Source: Sulfuritalea sp.
GTDB taxonomy: Bacteria > Pseudomonadota > Gammaproteobacteria > Burkholderiales > Rhodocyclaceae
NCBI GenBank assembly: GCA_016716965.1
Contig: JADJUP010000017.1
Location: 1 to 64,000 of the forward strand
Length of the DNA: 64,000 nt
Direction: 5' to 3'
A program made the translations under genes and the position numbers. The notes under the pieces are model-generated. The model ran no database searches, had not been told where the DNA came from, and saw only the letters and a program-made list of their open reading frames with translations. Positions 49,449 through 59,940 of the stretch are shown piece by piece (the stretch's first letter is position 1; each line of letters starts with the position of its first letter).

Positions 49449-51763
49449 ATGGGTAATGACAACCGCGCCGAGGTCGTCCTCGATGGCGATGTCTCGCCGC
49501 TGCGGCAGAAACTGCGCGAAGCCGCCGAGGGGCTCAAGCGTTTCGGCAAGGATGGCGAAACCGCCGTCGCCAGTCTGACCGGCCCGCTTGGAGCGCTGCA
49601 ATCCAAGTTCGTCGCGATCGGCGCCATCCTTGCCGGCGGCGCCGTGTTCAGAGGGGCGATAGAGGCAGCGGTGCAACTGACCGAGGAGAGCACCAAGCTT
49701 GGCCGCGCCCTGGGCATTTCGGCCAGTGAAGCCAGCGTCCTGCGCGAGGCGCTGACGGCGGGCAACACCTCGCAGGATGAGTTTGTCGGCGCGGCGAAGG
49801 GATTGTCCAAGCAGCTCCGCGAAAACGAAGACGGCTTGCAGGCCATGGGTCTCAAGACGCGCGACGCGGCCGGTCAGCTGCGGCCACTCAACGAACTGAC
49901 GCTTGATGCCATTGGCGTCCTCAACGGCTATCGCGCGGGCACCGATCGCGCCATTGCCGGCCAGGTGCTTTTCGGCAAGGGCTTCGAGATGACCAGCAAT
50001 CTCGCCTTGCTCAACAAGGAAGCTGTGGGCGAAGTTGCGGAGCAGATGCGCGCCCTGGGTATGGTGGCCACCGCCGAAGGCGCCGCCGCCTGGCAGGCTT
50101 ACGACGATGCCACCGACGCCGCCGCGTTGACGCTCAAGGGCCTCAAGACCACTATCGGCAACGCACTGATGCCGGTCCTTGCGCAGTTGGGCAATTGGTT
50201 CGCGGAGATCGGGCCTTATGCGGTGATCGCCACCAGGGGCGCGGTCGGCGGACTGATATCAATGTTTTGGCTACTCAAGGCGGCGCTGATTCAGATCTCG
50301 GAGATTTTGAACGCAACGGTTATCACGATGGCAGAGCCAATCATTGCTATCGGGCAAGCGATGGCCCGGGCGATAACTGGTGACTTCGGCGGCGCTGTGG
50401 ATCGCATGAGGCAAATGGCAACAACGACAGAAGCCGCTTGGAGGACTGCATTCCGCAACATACAAGCGGAAGGCGCCGCGACTGGCGCCAAGATATGGAA
50501 TCTGTTTGCGGAAGGCACGCCTACCGCCGGCCCCAGTAAAGGCGGCAAGAGCGCCAGAGGGCTAATGAAGGACGGCAATGGCAAGGACACCAAGGGCGCC
50601 GCCGACCCGAGCAATATGGGCGCCTACGAAACGATGTTGGCTGAACGGAAGAATCTGTACGAGCAAGAGAACGTGCTGCGCCGGTTCTCCAAGGAGCAGG
50701 AGCTGGCCTACTGGCGCGAGCTGCAGGCGACCAACGAAATTAATAGTAAGGACCGGCTCGCGATCGCCAAGCGCACCGCGACGCTAGAACTGGAGATTCG
50801 GCGCGAAGGGGTTCGGCAGGGCATAGAGCTGACCAAGATCGAGATTGAAGGCCAGCGCGATGCTTCACTGGAAAAGATAGACGCCCTGGAGAAAGAAGCT
50901 CAGTTCGCGCAGGCACAAGATCAGATCACAAAGGATCAACTGCTGGCGCAGCAGCAGGCGTTCCTCGCCCAGCGTTACGAGATTGAACTACTGGCCGCGA
51001 TGCAGCGCCAGGAGCTGGCCAGCCTTAACGGCGACGATCCGATCGAGATGGCGAGGTTGCGACAACAGCAGCTTGAGATCGAGCGGCGCTATCAGCGCGA
51101 GCTGGGCGAGATCCAGCGGCAGCAGATACTCGAATCAAGCAAGGACTACCGGAATCTGTATGCCGGCACAGAGAGAGTGGCTTTGCCGCGGTGCTGAAAA
51201 ACTTCGCGACCGGATCGCAGACCATTGGCCAGACCATCACTGGGCTGTTTCGCGCGGTCGGCGATGCGGTCGCCGGCATGCTGGCCGCGATGGCGGCGCG
51301 ATGGCTGGTGCAGCAACTATTGCAACTCGCCGGCATCAAAACCACGACGACCAGCACCATCGGGGCCAAGGCCGCCGAAGCTGGCGCGGGCGGTGTGGCG
51401 TCGATGGCGGCGGCACCATTTCCGATCAACCTCACTGCACCAGCGTTCGGCGCCATGATGTCGGGGATTGCCGCGTCCTACGGCGCGATCGTTGCGTCAG
51501 CTGCGCGCGGCTATGACATCCCCAAGGGACTCAACCCGCTGACACAGCTGCACGAAGAGGAAATGGTGCTGCCGCAGCGCTATGCTGATGTAATCCGCGG
51601 ACTGGCTGGCGGACAACCCAGCCAGGCCATCGGGGATGTTCACAACATAACGATTACGGCGATGGATGGGGCTGACGTGCGGCGAGTCCTAAGGCGGCAC
51701 TATCCCCACGTTGCAGAGTCATTGCGCATCGCCGCGCGTAATCACGTGCCGGTTCGGAAGTGA
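49449..51763 (+). CDS. Phage tail tape measure protein (one frameshift)
   Basis: About 771 aa if the break at about 51168-51177 (AGAGAG run) is corrected. It begins with a helical N-terminus (RQKLREAAEGLKRFGKDGE), then the TMP-typical stretch of hydrophobic segments (KFVAIGAILAGGAVF; TLKGLKTTIGNALMPVLAQL). A long coiled coil (about 400-570) and a C-terminal membrane-active region (GLFRAVGDAVAGMLAAMAARWL) follow, ending with the signature GYDIPKGLNPLTQLHEEEMVLP-like segment (key residues GYDIP and HEEEMVLP). TMPs set tail length and are ejected into the host membrane. No other tail gene is present in the element. Confidence 0.87.
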
Positions 51764-51785
51764 TCGAGCGGGAAGGGCAAGACGG

Positions 51786-51955
51786 GCTTGGTGACGGCTG
51801 ACACCAAGCGAGGCAGCTCCGGAGCTTCTTCCTGGGAAGTTAGACGCTGCCACCCCGCAAGGGTTGATATGAGCATCACGGGCCTGGCGACAACTAACGC
51901 CAGGCGAGGCAGCTCCGGGCTTCCTTCCTGAGGGGAAGTTAGACGCTGCCACCCC
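51786..51955 (+). ncRNA. Two tandem copies of a structured element near the right end
   Basis: Copy 1 (51786-51856) and copy 2 (51882-51955) are 96 bases apart. Each has an 8-bp hairpin with an 8-base loop (51786-51793 with 51802-51809; 51882-51889 with 51898-51905). A second domain is closed by GGCAGC/GCTGCC (51812-51817 with 51846-51851; 51908-51913 with 51945-51950). The first hairpin shows paired changes (T-A to C-G at two positions) between copies, which supports RNA or single-stranded DNA structure. Both end GTTAGACGCTGCCACCCC. Confidence 0.55.
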
Positions 51956-51986
51956 ATTTGAAGTGATCGCATACCGAATCAAAAAA

Positions 51987-52006
51987 CGTGGTAACTATCG
52001 TGGTAA
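51987..52006. promoter_or_regulatory. CGTGGTAA repeats at the right end
   Basis: Two CGTGGTAA copies 12 bp apart, matching those ahead of the integrase. Probable integrase arm sites of attR. Confidence 0.5.
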
Positions 52007-52070
52007 CACGAAGATTAGAAAAGGCGATAGCTAAGGATTGACGGTGCTTCCCAGCCATAGTTCGACAGAC

Positions 52071-52085
52071 ACCCTCCCGCCACCC
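52071..52085. other. Putative attR core
   Basis: ACCCTCCCGCCACCC differs from the tRNA-Ser 3' end (41234-41249) by one missing T. TTCGA also recurs at the matching distance upstream. The missing base may be one of the many single-base errors here, or the true core may be elsewhere. Confidence 0.4.
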
Positions 52086-52133
52086 GATTCTACCTGCTGC
52101 AAACCCCCCGATCAGATTGCCCGAAATCCTCCG

Positions 52134-54368
<2,235 letters not shown>

Positions 54369-54421
54369 GACGACGGTGAAGCGGTTAAAACTGGGGGGCG
54401 CGAGAGAGTTATTCACAAGTT

Positions 54422-54997
54422 TTATGCCGCGCGGACGCGGCTTTGGGAAGGCACGTGGCGGGCGAGGAAATCCATCTGGTCCGCCAGGATGTTGCGATTG
54501 CTGAGGATCAGGTATTCCGCCTTGTTCGGCACGTAGGGCGCATAGACGAGTTCCATGCGGGCCTGTTCCGGTGTACGTCCGCTCTTGGTCTGGTTGCAGT
54601 TGCGGCAGGCGGTGACCACGTTCATCCAGGTATCGCGACCGCCTTGCGACACCGGCACGATGTGGTCGCGGGTCAGTCGTTGCGAGGAGAACTCTCGCGC
54701 GCAATAGGCGCAGATGTGCCGGTCGCGGTGGAACAGTTCACGGTTGGACAGCGGTGGCGTCGGGTGCAGCGATTTGCCCGAAAGCGCCTTGCCGCGAATC
54801 GCGATGATGCTGCTGGTGGCGAGTTCCGAGCGTTCGCCGGTGACGCGATTGGTGCCGCCGTAAAAAGTGAACTGGGTGTCGCCTGCGTCCCAGGCGACAA
54901 GATCCCGCGCGACATAAACGCAGGCATGCTGCCAACTTACCCAGCGGTGCGGAACACCATGCTGGTCAAGGGTAAGGATCAACGGATGGCTGGTCAT
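54422..54997 (-). CDS. HNH endonuclease domain protein
   Basis: 191 aa. The N-terminal half (LILTLDQHGVPHRWVSWQHA) is typical of a betaproteobacterial HNH group. The nuclease part has ICAYCAREF, LTRDHIVPVSQGG and NVVTACRNCNQTKSGRTP, giving the zinc Cys pairs and the catalytic His of the beta-beta-alpha metal fold. The cellular substrate is unknown. Many such proteins are chromosomal housekeeping-like genes, not part of restriction systems. It is upstream of ygiQ on the same strand and divergent from the TonB-like gene, 41 bases apart. Confidence 0.88.
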   Translation of the reverse strand: MTSHPLILTLDQHGVPHRWVSWQHACVYVARDLVAWDAGDTQFTFYGGTNRVTGERSELATSSIIAIRGKALSGKSLHPTPPLSNRELFHRDRHICAYCAREFSSQRLTRDHIVPVSQGGRDTWMNVVTACRNCNQTKSGRTPEQARMELVYAPYVPNKAEYLILSNRNILADQMDFLARHVPSQSRVRAA

Positions 54998-55038
54998 CTC
55001 TATAGAATCCTGTATCGCGAAGAATTTAGCAGAGAGCA

Positions 55039-55812
55039 ATGACTTTTGATAGTCCGGAGTTGAGGGGAAATGCCGTCCGACGGATGCGCTATGCCGTCGT
55101 CGCATCCCTGTTGCTCCATCTGCTGCTGTTCTGGCCCGATCCGTCGCCGCTCCTGAGTCGCGATCCGCCGGCTGCGCTGCACGCCACCGTGCGTCAGGTC
55201 CAACCGCCGCCTGTAGCCGCTGCGCCGCCGGAGCCGACCTCCACTGCAGTTGTCCGGCCGCGCGGTGCAGCGCCCGAGATCGCGCCTTCCGCAGTCGATT
55301 CCACAGCGCACATCGCGCCGGTGGCGCCAGCGTCCAGGGCCACCACCATTCCTTTGGAGCCGTCGAAGCCTGTTTCGGTTCCTCCAAAGGTCGAGCCGGC
55401 AACAAAATCAGTGCCCGGGGCGGCCGTGCCAGCATCGGTGGCAGCGAAACCTGGAATCGCGTCGCCCGCCAGCGGCAGCCTGCTGACGCCGGCCAATGCT
55501 TCCGGCGATGCGGTGGATGGCCTGCGCGGCTACCGGCTTGCGGTGGCCGGCCAGGCGCGGCGCTTCAAGCGCTATCCGGCACAGGCGCTGGCCGCGGGTT
55601 GGGAGGGCAGCGCCGACGTTCGCCTCGAAGTCGGCGGCGACGGGCGGGCGCATGCCGCGACGCTGCTCCGGTCCAGCGGGCACCCGTTGCTCGATCGGGC
55701 GGCGCTGGCCATGATCGACGCCGGCGCGGAGCACGCGCGCGTACCCGAAAGCCTGCGCGGCAGGGCCTTCGCCATCGTGCTGCCGGTGGTGTTCAACCTC
55801 GGCGAGGAATGA
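55039..55812 (+). CDS. TonB-like energy transducer
   Basis: 257 aa. One N-terminal membrane anchor (YAVVASLLLHLLLFW, with the His seen in TonB anchors) is followed by a long Pro/Ala-rich periplasmic spacer (about 35-165). The C-terminal TonB domain contains RRFKRYPAQALAAGWEGSADV and ALAMIDAGAEHARVPESL. It couples the proton gradient, through ExbB/ExbD-type partners, to outer-membrane receptors. No exbBD or receptor gene is adjacent. Confidence 0.85.
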   Translation: MTFDSPELRGNAVRRMRYAVVASLLLHLLLFWPDPSPLLSRDPPAALHATVRQVQPPPVAAAPPEPTSTAVVRPRGAAPEIAPSAVDSTAHIAPVAPASRATTIPLEPSKPVSVPPKVEPATKSVPGAAVPASVAAKPGIASPASGSLLTPANASGDAVDGLRGYRLAVAGQARRFKRYPAQALAAGWEGSADVRLEVGGDGRAHAATLLRSSGHPLLDRAALAMIDAGAEHARVPESLRGRAFAIVLPVVFNLGEE

Positions 55813-55828
55813 GCGGGGTCCGTTCCGC

Positions 55829-56380
55829 CTATCGCGGCGGAACGGTCAGGTCTTCGGTATGCAGCCGCCAGGCGCCGGCGCGGCGATCTGCGAAGAAATG
55901 CCGGAGGGTTATCGCGATGGTGCGGAAGGCGATGTCGTCCCAGGGAATCTCGTCCTCGGCAAACAGCCGCAGTTCCAGGGTTTCGATGCCGGGCGCGAAG
56001 TCGAGGTCGAGCAGGCGCGAGCGGTAGATGACATGGACCTGATGGATGTGCGGCACGCTGATCATCGTGTACATCTCGCCCAGTTCGACGCGGGCGCAGG
56101 CTTCTTCGAGGGTTTCGCGCAGGGCGGCATCGGCGACGGATTCGCCGTTCTCCATGAAGCCGGCCGGCAGCGTCCACTTGCCATGGCGCGGTTCGATCGC
56201 GCGACGGCAAAGCAGGATGCGATCTTCCCATTCTGGCAGGGCGCCGACCACCAGCCGCGGGTTGCGGTAATGAATCGAGCCGCAGGCGTCGCAGACATGG
56301 CGCGGCAGCGAGTCGCCCGCCGGAACCCGCAGTACGACTGGGGCGCCACAGGCACTGCAGAAGTTCATCGCCGGGTCCAT
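55829..56380 (-). CDS. NUDIX hydrolase with N-terminal zinc ribbon
   Basis: 183 aa. A zinc ribbon with CSACG and CDACG pairs is followed by a NUDIX box GFMENGESVADAALRETLEE. It is the second ribbon-NUDIX protein in the window and only distantly similar to the one at 35125. Substrate unknown. The start at 56380 gives MDPAMNF. The Met at 56368 is a reasonable alternative. Convergent with the TonB-like gene. Confidence 0.85.
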   Translation of the reverse strand: MDPAMNFCSACGAPVVLRVPAGDSLPRHVCDACGSIHYRNPRLVVGALPEWEDRILLCRRAIEPRHGKWTLPAGFMENGESVADAALRETLEEACARVELGEMYTMISVPHIHQVHVIYRSRLLDLDFAPGIETLELRLFAEDEIPWDDIAFRTIAITLRHFFADRRAGAWRLHTEDLTVPPR

Positions 56381-56462
56381 GGGTCGATTCTAGCGCGGCC
56401 TGCCGGCGCTTCGGCATTGCCCAGCGGCGGGGAATGGTGATATAAGCCTGACCTTGACCATC

Positions 56463-58433
56463 ATGCCAAGCAATTCTCCCGATTTCATGACGAACCCCGC
56501 CGTCGGCAAACGCCTGGATGAAATCAAGGCAATGGACGGCTTCCCGCTGCCGCGGGGCACGGCGATGGCGCTGATCCGACTCACGCAGCGGGAAGGCACT
56601 TCGCTGGCCGTCATGGCCCACGCGCTCAAGGCCGATCCGACCCTGTCGGTGCGCGCGATCAAGGTTTCCAACGGTGTCGGCGGCGGCGACCACGGACCGG
56701 TGGTGTCCCTGCGCGATGCGGTCAATGTGCTGGGCGTTCCGGCGGTCCGCTCCCTGGCGATGGGCTTTGCGCTGATGGCCAGCCATCGCGACGGTCCCTG
56801 TCGCGGCTTTGGCTACACGAGTTTCTGGTCGCAGGCTCTGGCGCGCGCTGTCGCGTTGCAGTTGCTGACCACCGCGCGGCCGGGTTGCCCGACGGCGGAA
56901 GCCTTCAGCGTCGGCCTGCTCGCCCGCATCGGCGAATTGGCGCTGGCCGCCGTCTATCCAGTGCCATATGCGGAGCTGTTGCGGCGCTGCGGCGATCAGC
57001 CCGAACTGGCTCCAGCGCAATGCGAGCGGGACGAATTCGCCGTGACCCATGCGCAGCTTTCCGCGTCGATGCTGGCGGATTACAACCTGGCGGATGACTA
57101 TGTCGCTGCGGTGGAAGCCTTCGAATTGCCGGAACTGCTGGATCTGCAGGAAGGCAGCGGCGACCCGCTCGCGCAGCAACTGCTGGTGCTCGCCGACCAC
57201 ATTGCCGGTATCTGCGCCGCCGCGCCGGAGCGCTGGCGGGAGCGGATGCCGCGCCTGTTCCAGTTGGGTGGCGGCCTGGCGTTCGGCGCCGCCGAACTCG
57301 TCGAACTGTGCGACCGAACCGCGCACGAATGGCGCGAGTGGGGTGCCATGCTCGAAATTGAAACCGGTCCGATGCCGCATTTCGAGGACTGCCCGCCCTC
57401 AGCTCCGGTCGAGGCACCGGTTGCGGTACCGATTCCCGCTGGCGCCGAACCGGCGCAGGCGTCGATCCTGGTGGTCGGCGACGAGGCGCGCCTGCGCCTT
57501 CCGCTGCGGCCGCTGCTTGCCACCGGAGGGCATCGCGTGGCGGAAGCCGCCGACGGCAGGCAGGGCCTCGCGATGGCCATCGAAATGCGGCCGCAGATCA
57601 TGCTGGTCGACGTGCTGGCGGCCGAAGTCGACGGCCTCGAACTGGCCCGGTCCCTGCGCCAGTTCAAGTCGGGGCGCGGCATCTATCTCCTCGCGGTGTC
57701 CGCCGCCGATGACGACGCGAGCGTGGCGCGGGCCTTCGAGGCCGGTGCCGACGGCTTCCTGGCCCTGCCCCTGAAGCCGCAATTGCTGGCGGCGAGCCTG
57801 CGCGCCGGCATGCGCATGGCGAGCCTGCAGGACGAAATCGCGCGCGACCAGGAGGAGATCCGCCGCATCTCCGCCGAACTGGCCGTGAGCAACCGGCAGT
57901 TGCAGGAGGTCGGCATGACCGACATGCTGACCGGTTGCCCCAACCGGCGTTACGCCATGGACCGCCTGCAGCAGGAATGGGCGATGGCCAACCGCAGCCA
58001 GCGGCCGCTGGCCTGCATGGTGGTGGACATGGACAACCTCAAGCAGATCAACGATGCGCACGGCCACGTGGTCGGCGACAACGCACTGAAGCTGGTGGCC
58101 AGCGCCTTCAAGGACGAGATGCGCGCGCAGGAAGTACTGGCGCGCAGCGGCGGCGACGAATTCATGGTGATCTGCCCCGACACTACCCTGGAGGCGGCGC
58201 TGGCCTGCGCCGAACGCATGCGCGCCGCGGTCGAGGTGCTGCCCGTAGTGGGCAGCACGCCGGCGCTGCGCGGCAGCGTCAGCATCGGCGTCGCCGTGCG
58301 CGACGCGACGACGCCGACGCCGGATGCCCTGATCGGCCTTGCCGACCAGGGCGCCTATCTTGCCAAGCGTCGCCGCAACGCCGTGGCGACGGTGCAAACG
58401 GGGGCGGCGGCGCCGCGGGCAGCCCAAGCCTGA
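56463..58433 (+). CDS. HDOD - receiver - GGDEF signalling protein
   Basis: 656 aa. An HDOD domain (about 15-270, starting GFPLPRGTAMALIRL) is followed by a receiver domain (about 335-455) and a diguanylate cyclase domain (about 485-645) with the active-site motif RSGGDEF. The receiver keeps the phosphoacceptor Asp (IMLVDVLAAEVDGLEL) and the Lys (ALPLKPQ), but one residue of the acidic pair is Gly (VVGDEARLR), so phosphorylation may be impaired. A cyclic-di-GMP-producing role is likely. It lies ahead of flhDC, which fits control of motility but is not proof. An ATG at 56463 is preferred over the TTG at 56454. Confidence 0.9.
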   Translation: MPSNSPDFMTNPAVGKRLDEIKAMDGFPLPRGTAMALIRLTQREGTSLAVMAHALKADPTLSVRAIKVSNGVGGGDHGPVVSLRDAVNVLGVPAVRSLAMGFALMASHRDGPCRGFGYTSFWSQALARAVALQLLTTARPGCPTAEAFSVGLLARIGELALAAVYPVPYAELLRRCGDQPELAPAQCERDEFAVTHAQLSASMLADYNLADDYVAAVEAFELPELLDLQEGSGDPLAQQLLVLADHIAGICAAAPERWRERMPRLFQLGGGLAFGAAELVELCDRTAHEWREWGAMLEIETGPMPHFEDCPPSAPVEAPVAVPIPAGAEPAQASILVVGDEARLRLPLRPLLATGGHRVAEAADGRQGLAMAIEMRPQIMLVDVLAAEVDGLELARSLRQFKSGRGIYLLAVSAADDDASVARAFEAGADGFLALPLKPQLLAASLRAGMRMASLQDEIARDQEEIRRISAELAVSNRQLQEVGMTDMLTGCPNRRYAMDRLQQEWAMANRSQRPLACMVVDMDNLKQINDAHGHVVGDNALKLVASAFKDEMRAQEVLARSGGDEFMVICPDTTLEAALACAERMRAAVEVLPVVGSTPALRGSVSIGVAVRDATTPTPDALIGLADQGAYLAKRRRNAVATVQTGAAAPRAAQA

Positions 58434-58669
58434 GTCGGCCGCGACACTCGGCAAGCGGATACGCCTCGTGAGAAATGCGCTAAAACCTCAGTAAAAATAG
58501 ATGGTTGCTATAGCTTTGTAATGTTTTTTCTTACAAAGGGGCTCTATCTAATTCTTACAATAGAATGGTTTTTCCATTGATTTCTTTCTTGTCATGCCCT
58601 GTGTGATCATGCATCTGCCGCGATTCGGGCTCCAATTCGGGCCTGGCCGGCGCTCACAAGGAGTGCAAG
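58434..58669 (+). promoter_or_regulatory. AT-rich flhDC control region with hairpin
   Basis: 236 bases with no gene, strikingly AT-rich for this genome. An 8-bp inverted repeat CTTTGTAA (58514-58521) and TTACAAAG (58531-58538) flanks a T-rich loop. ATTCT/AGAAT surrounds TACAAT at 58556-58561, a possible -10. AAGGAG precedes the flhD ATG. Confidence 0.5.
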
Positions 58670-58987
58670 ATGAAATCGACCGACACCTACAACGACATAA
58701 AGGAAGTCAATCTCTCCTATCTGATGCTGGCGCAGAACATGGTTCGCTCCGACCGCGAAGCCGCGATTTTCCGCCTGGGTATCAGTGAAGAGATTGCCGA
58801 CGTGCTTGGGCGCCTGACGCCGGGCCAGGTCCTGAAAATGGCCAGTTCCGACATGCTGCTGTGCAGCTTCCGCTTCGAAGACACCCTGTTGCTCGACCTG
58901 CTCGCCAACCATGAGCGCGATCGCGGCGTGGGCCACCTGCATGCGGCGATCCTCGCCGCCGGCCGGCCCGTCGCGACCATAGCCTGA
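58670..58987 (+). CDS. flhD: Flagellar master regulator subunit FlhD
   Basis: 105 aa all-helical subunit of FlhD4C2, which activates class II flagellar operons. IKEVNLSYLMLAQNMVRSD, then EAAIFRLGISEEIADVLGRLT and the typical FRFEDTLLLDLLANH are recognisable. Strong AAGGAG ribosome site. flhC follows after 49 bases. Confidence 0.96.
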   Translation: MKSTDTYNDIKEVNLSYLMLAQNMVRSDREAAIFRLGISEEIADVLGRLTPGQVLKMASSDMLLCSFRFEDTLLLDLLANHERDRGVGHLHAAILAAGRPVATIA

Positions 58988-59036
58988 CCTGGCGTCGTTT
59001 CGTTCAACAACCGGCGTCTCGCCGCGGAGGTTCCCC

Positions 59037-59591
59037 ATGCGCAACAAATCGGTGATTATCGAAGCGAAGGATATTGGCCTGGCGATCGAACTGATCGAAC
59101 TCGGCGCCCGCCTGCAACTGCTGGAGGCGGAAACCAACCTTTCGCGCGAGCGCCTGCTCAAGCTGTACAAGGAAGTGCGACACGAGTCGCCGCCGAAGGG
59201 CATGCTGCCCTTTTCCACGGACTGGTTCATGACCTGGCAGCCGAACATCCATGCCTCGCTGTTCATGGCCTACTTCCGCTTCCTCAAGACGCACACGCAA
59301 CTGACCGGGCTGGAACTGATCATCAAGTCCTACCGGATGTACCTTGACCAGATCAAGCGCGGCGGCATGGATACCGTGCTCTCGCTGACCCGGGCCTGGA
59401 CCATGGTGCGCTTCTTCGATGCCAGCATGCTGCAGATGGCCACCTGCCGCGAATGCGGCGGCGAATTCGTCGCCCATGCCTACGATCCGACGCGCGGCTA
59501 TGTCTGCGGCCTGTGCCACATGCCGGCCCGCGCCGGCAAGACCCGGCGCGCGGCCGAAGCCGCTGCCAGCACGGCCCTCGCCGCCGTGTAG
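59037..59591 (+). CDS. flhC: Flagellar master regulator subunit FlhC
   Basis: 184 aa DNA-binding partner of FlhD. Conserved helices (AIELIELGARLQLLEAET, LSRERLLKLYKEVRHESPPKG in part) precede the four-cysteine zinc site, CRECGGEFVAH and YVCGLCHMP. The pairing with flhD indicates a peritrichous-type flagellar hierarchy. A GC hairpin (59618-59639) after the stop is a likely terminator. Confidence 0.96.
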   Translation: MRNKSVIIEAKDIGLAIELIELGARLQLLEAETNLSRERLLKLYKEVRHESPPKGMLPFSTDWFMTWQPNIHASLFMAYFRFLKTHTQLTGLELIIKSYRMYLDQIKRGGMDTVLSLTRAWTMVRFFDASMLQMATCRECGGEFVAHAYDPTRGYVCGLCHMPARAGKTRRAAEAAASTALAAV

Positions 59592-59617
59592 ATCCACGCC
59601 AGCCTTACGCTTTCGTG

Positions 59618-59639
59618 CGCGCCCCTTGCGAGGGGCGCG
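59618..59639 (+). terminator. Terminator after flhC
   Basis: A 9-bp stem CGCGCCCCT with AGGGGCGCG (loop TGCG), followed by TTGCGTTT. Confidence 0.65.
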
Positions 59640-59940
59640 TTGCGTTTACGGTGCCAAAGCCCGCGAATTCAAGCTCCATCGCCGTAGCGCGGGCGCCGAC
59701 TTTCCGGTGCAGCAGTTTGTCGGATTGGCGGTGCTCATCTGCGAGACAGGAAGTTCGGAGCGACTGGTAATTGCCGAGCGAAGCGATCCGATATGGAACC
59801 CCCCGCGAGGGGGGCGAAGGGGGGCGGGCCGAGTTTGATCGCCCATGCCTCGCGAGGCTGCGAGTGCTACTTGATTTGCGGTCGGTTGTTGGGTGCATGG
59901 GCTTTAGAATGGGCGTCCTTTCATTCCGCGCCTCCCTGCC
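59640..59940. other. Gene-free gap between flhC and rdgC
   Basis: About 300 bases. It contains one degenerate copy of the short AAGTCGGCGC repeat on the minus strand (59681-59703), a CCCCCCGCGAGGGGGG hairpin near 59798, and TTTAGAAT near 59902, possibly an rdgC -10. Nothing else seen. Confidence 0.4.

Larger units (their letters stand above)
41234..52085. mobile_element. tRNA-Ser-integrated phage-like or satellite element, about 10.8 kb
   Basis: The left end is the tRNA-Ser 3' terminus followed by a P4-type integrase gene. The right end is placed at a near-copy of the tRNA 3' core (52071-52085). The GC content is visibly lower than in the flanks, and genes are of phage and plasmid type: integrase, AlpA, RepA helicase, Nu1-like packaging protein, capsid, tape measure. 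No portal, large terminase, tail tube, lysis or lysogeny repressor gene was recognised. Confidence 0.8.

Noticed and set aside
51786..51955. Integron attC sites, because GTCTAAC/GTTAGAC words occur in both structured repeats
   Set aside because: The matching R' or R'' partner is missing or mismatched in both copies, and there is no integron integrase or gene-cassette layout.
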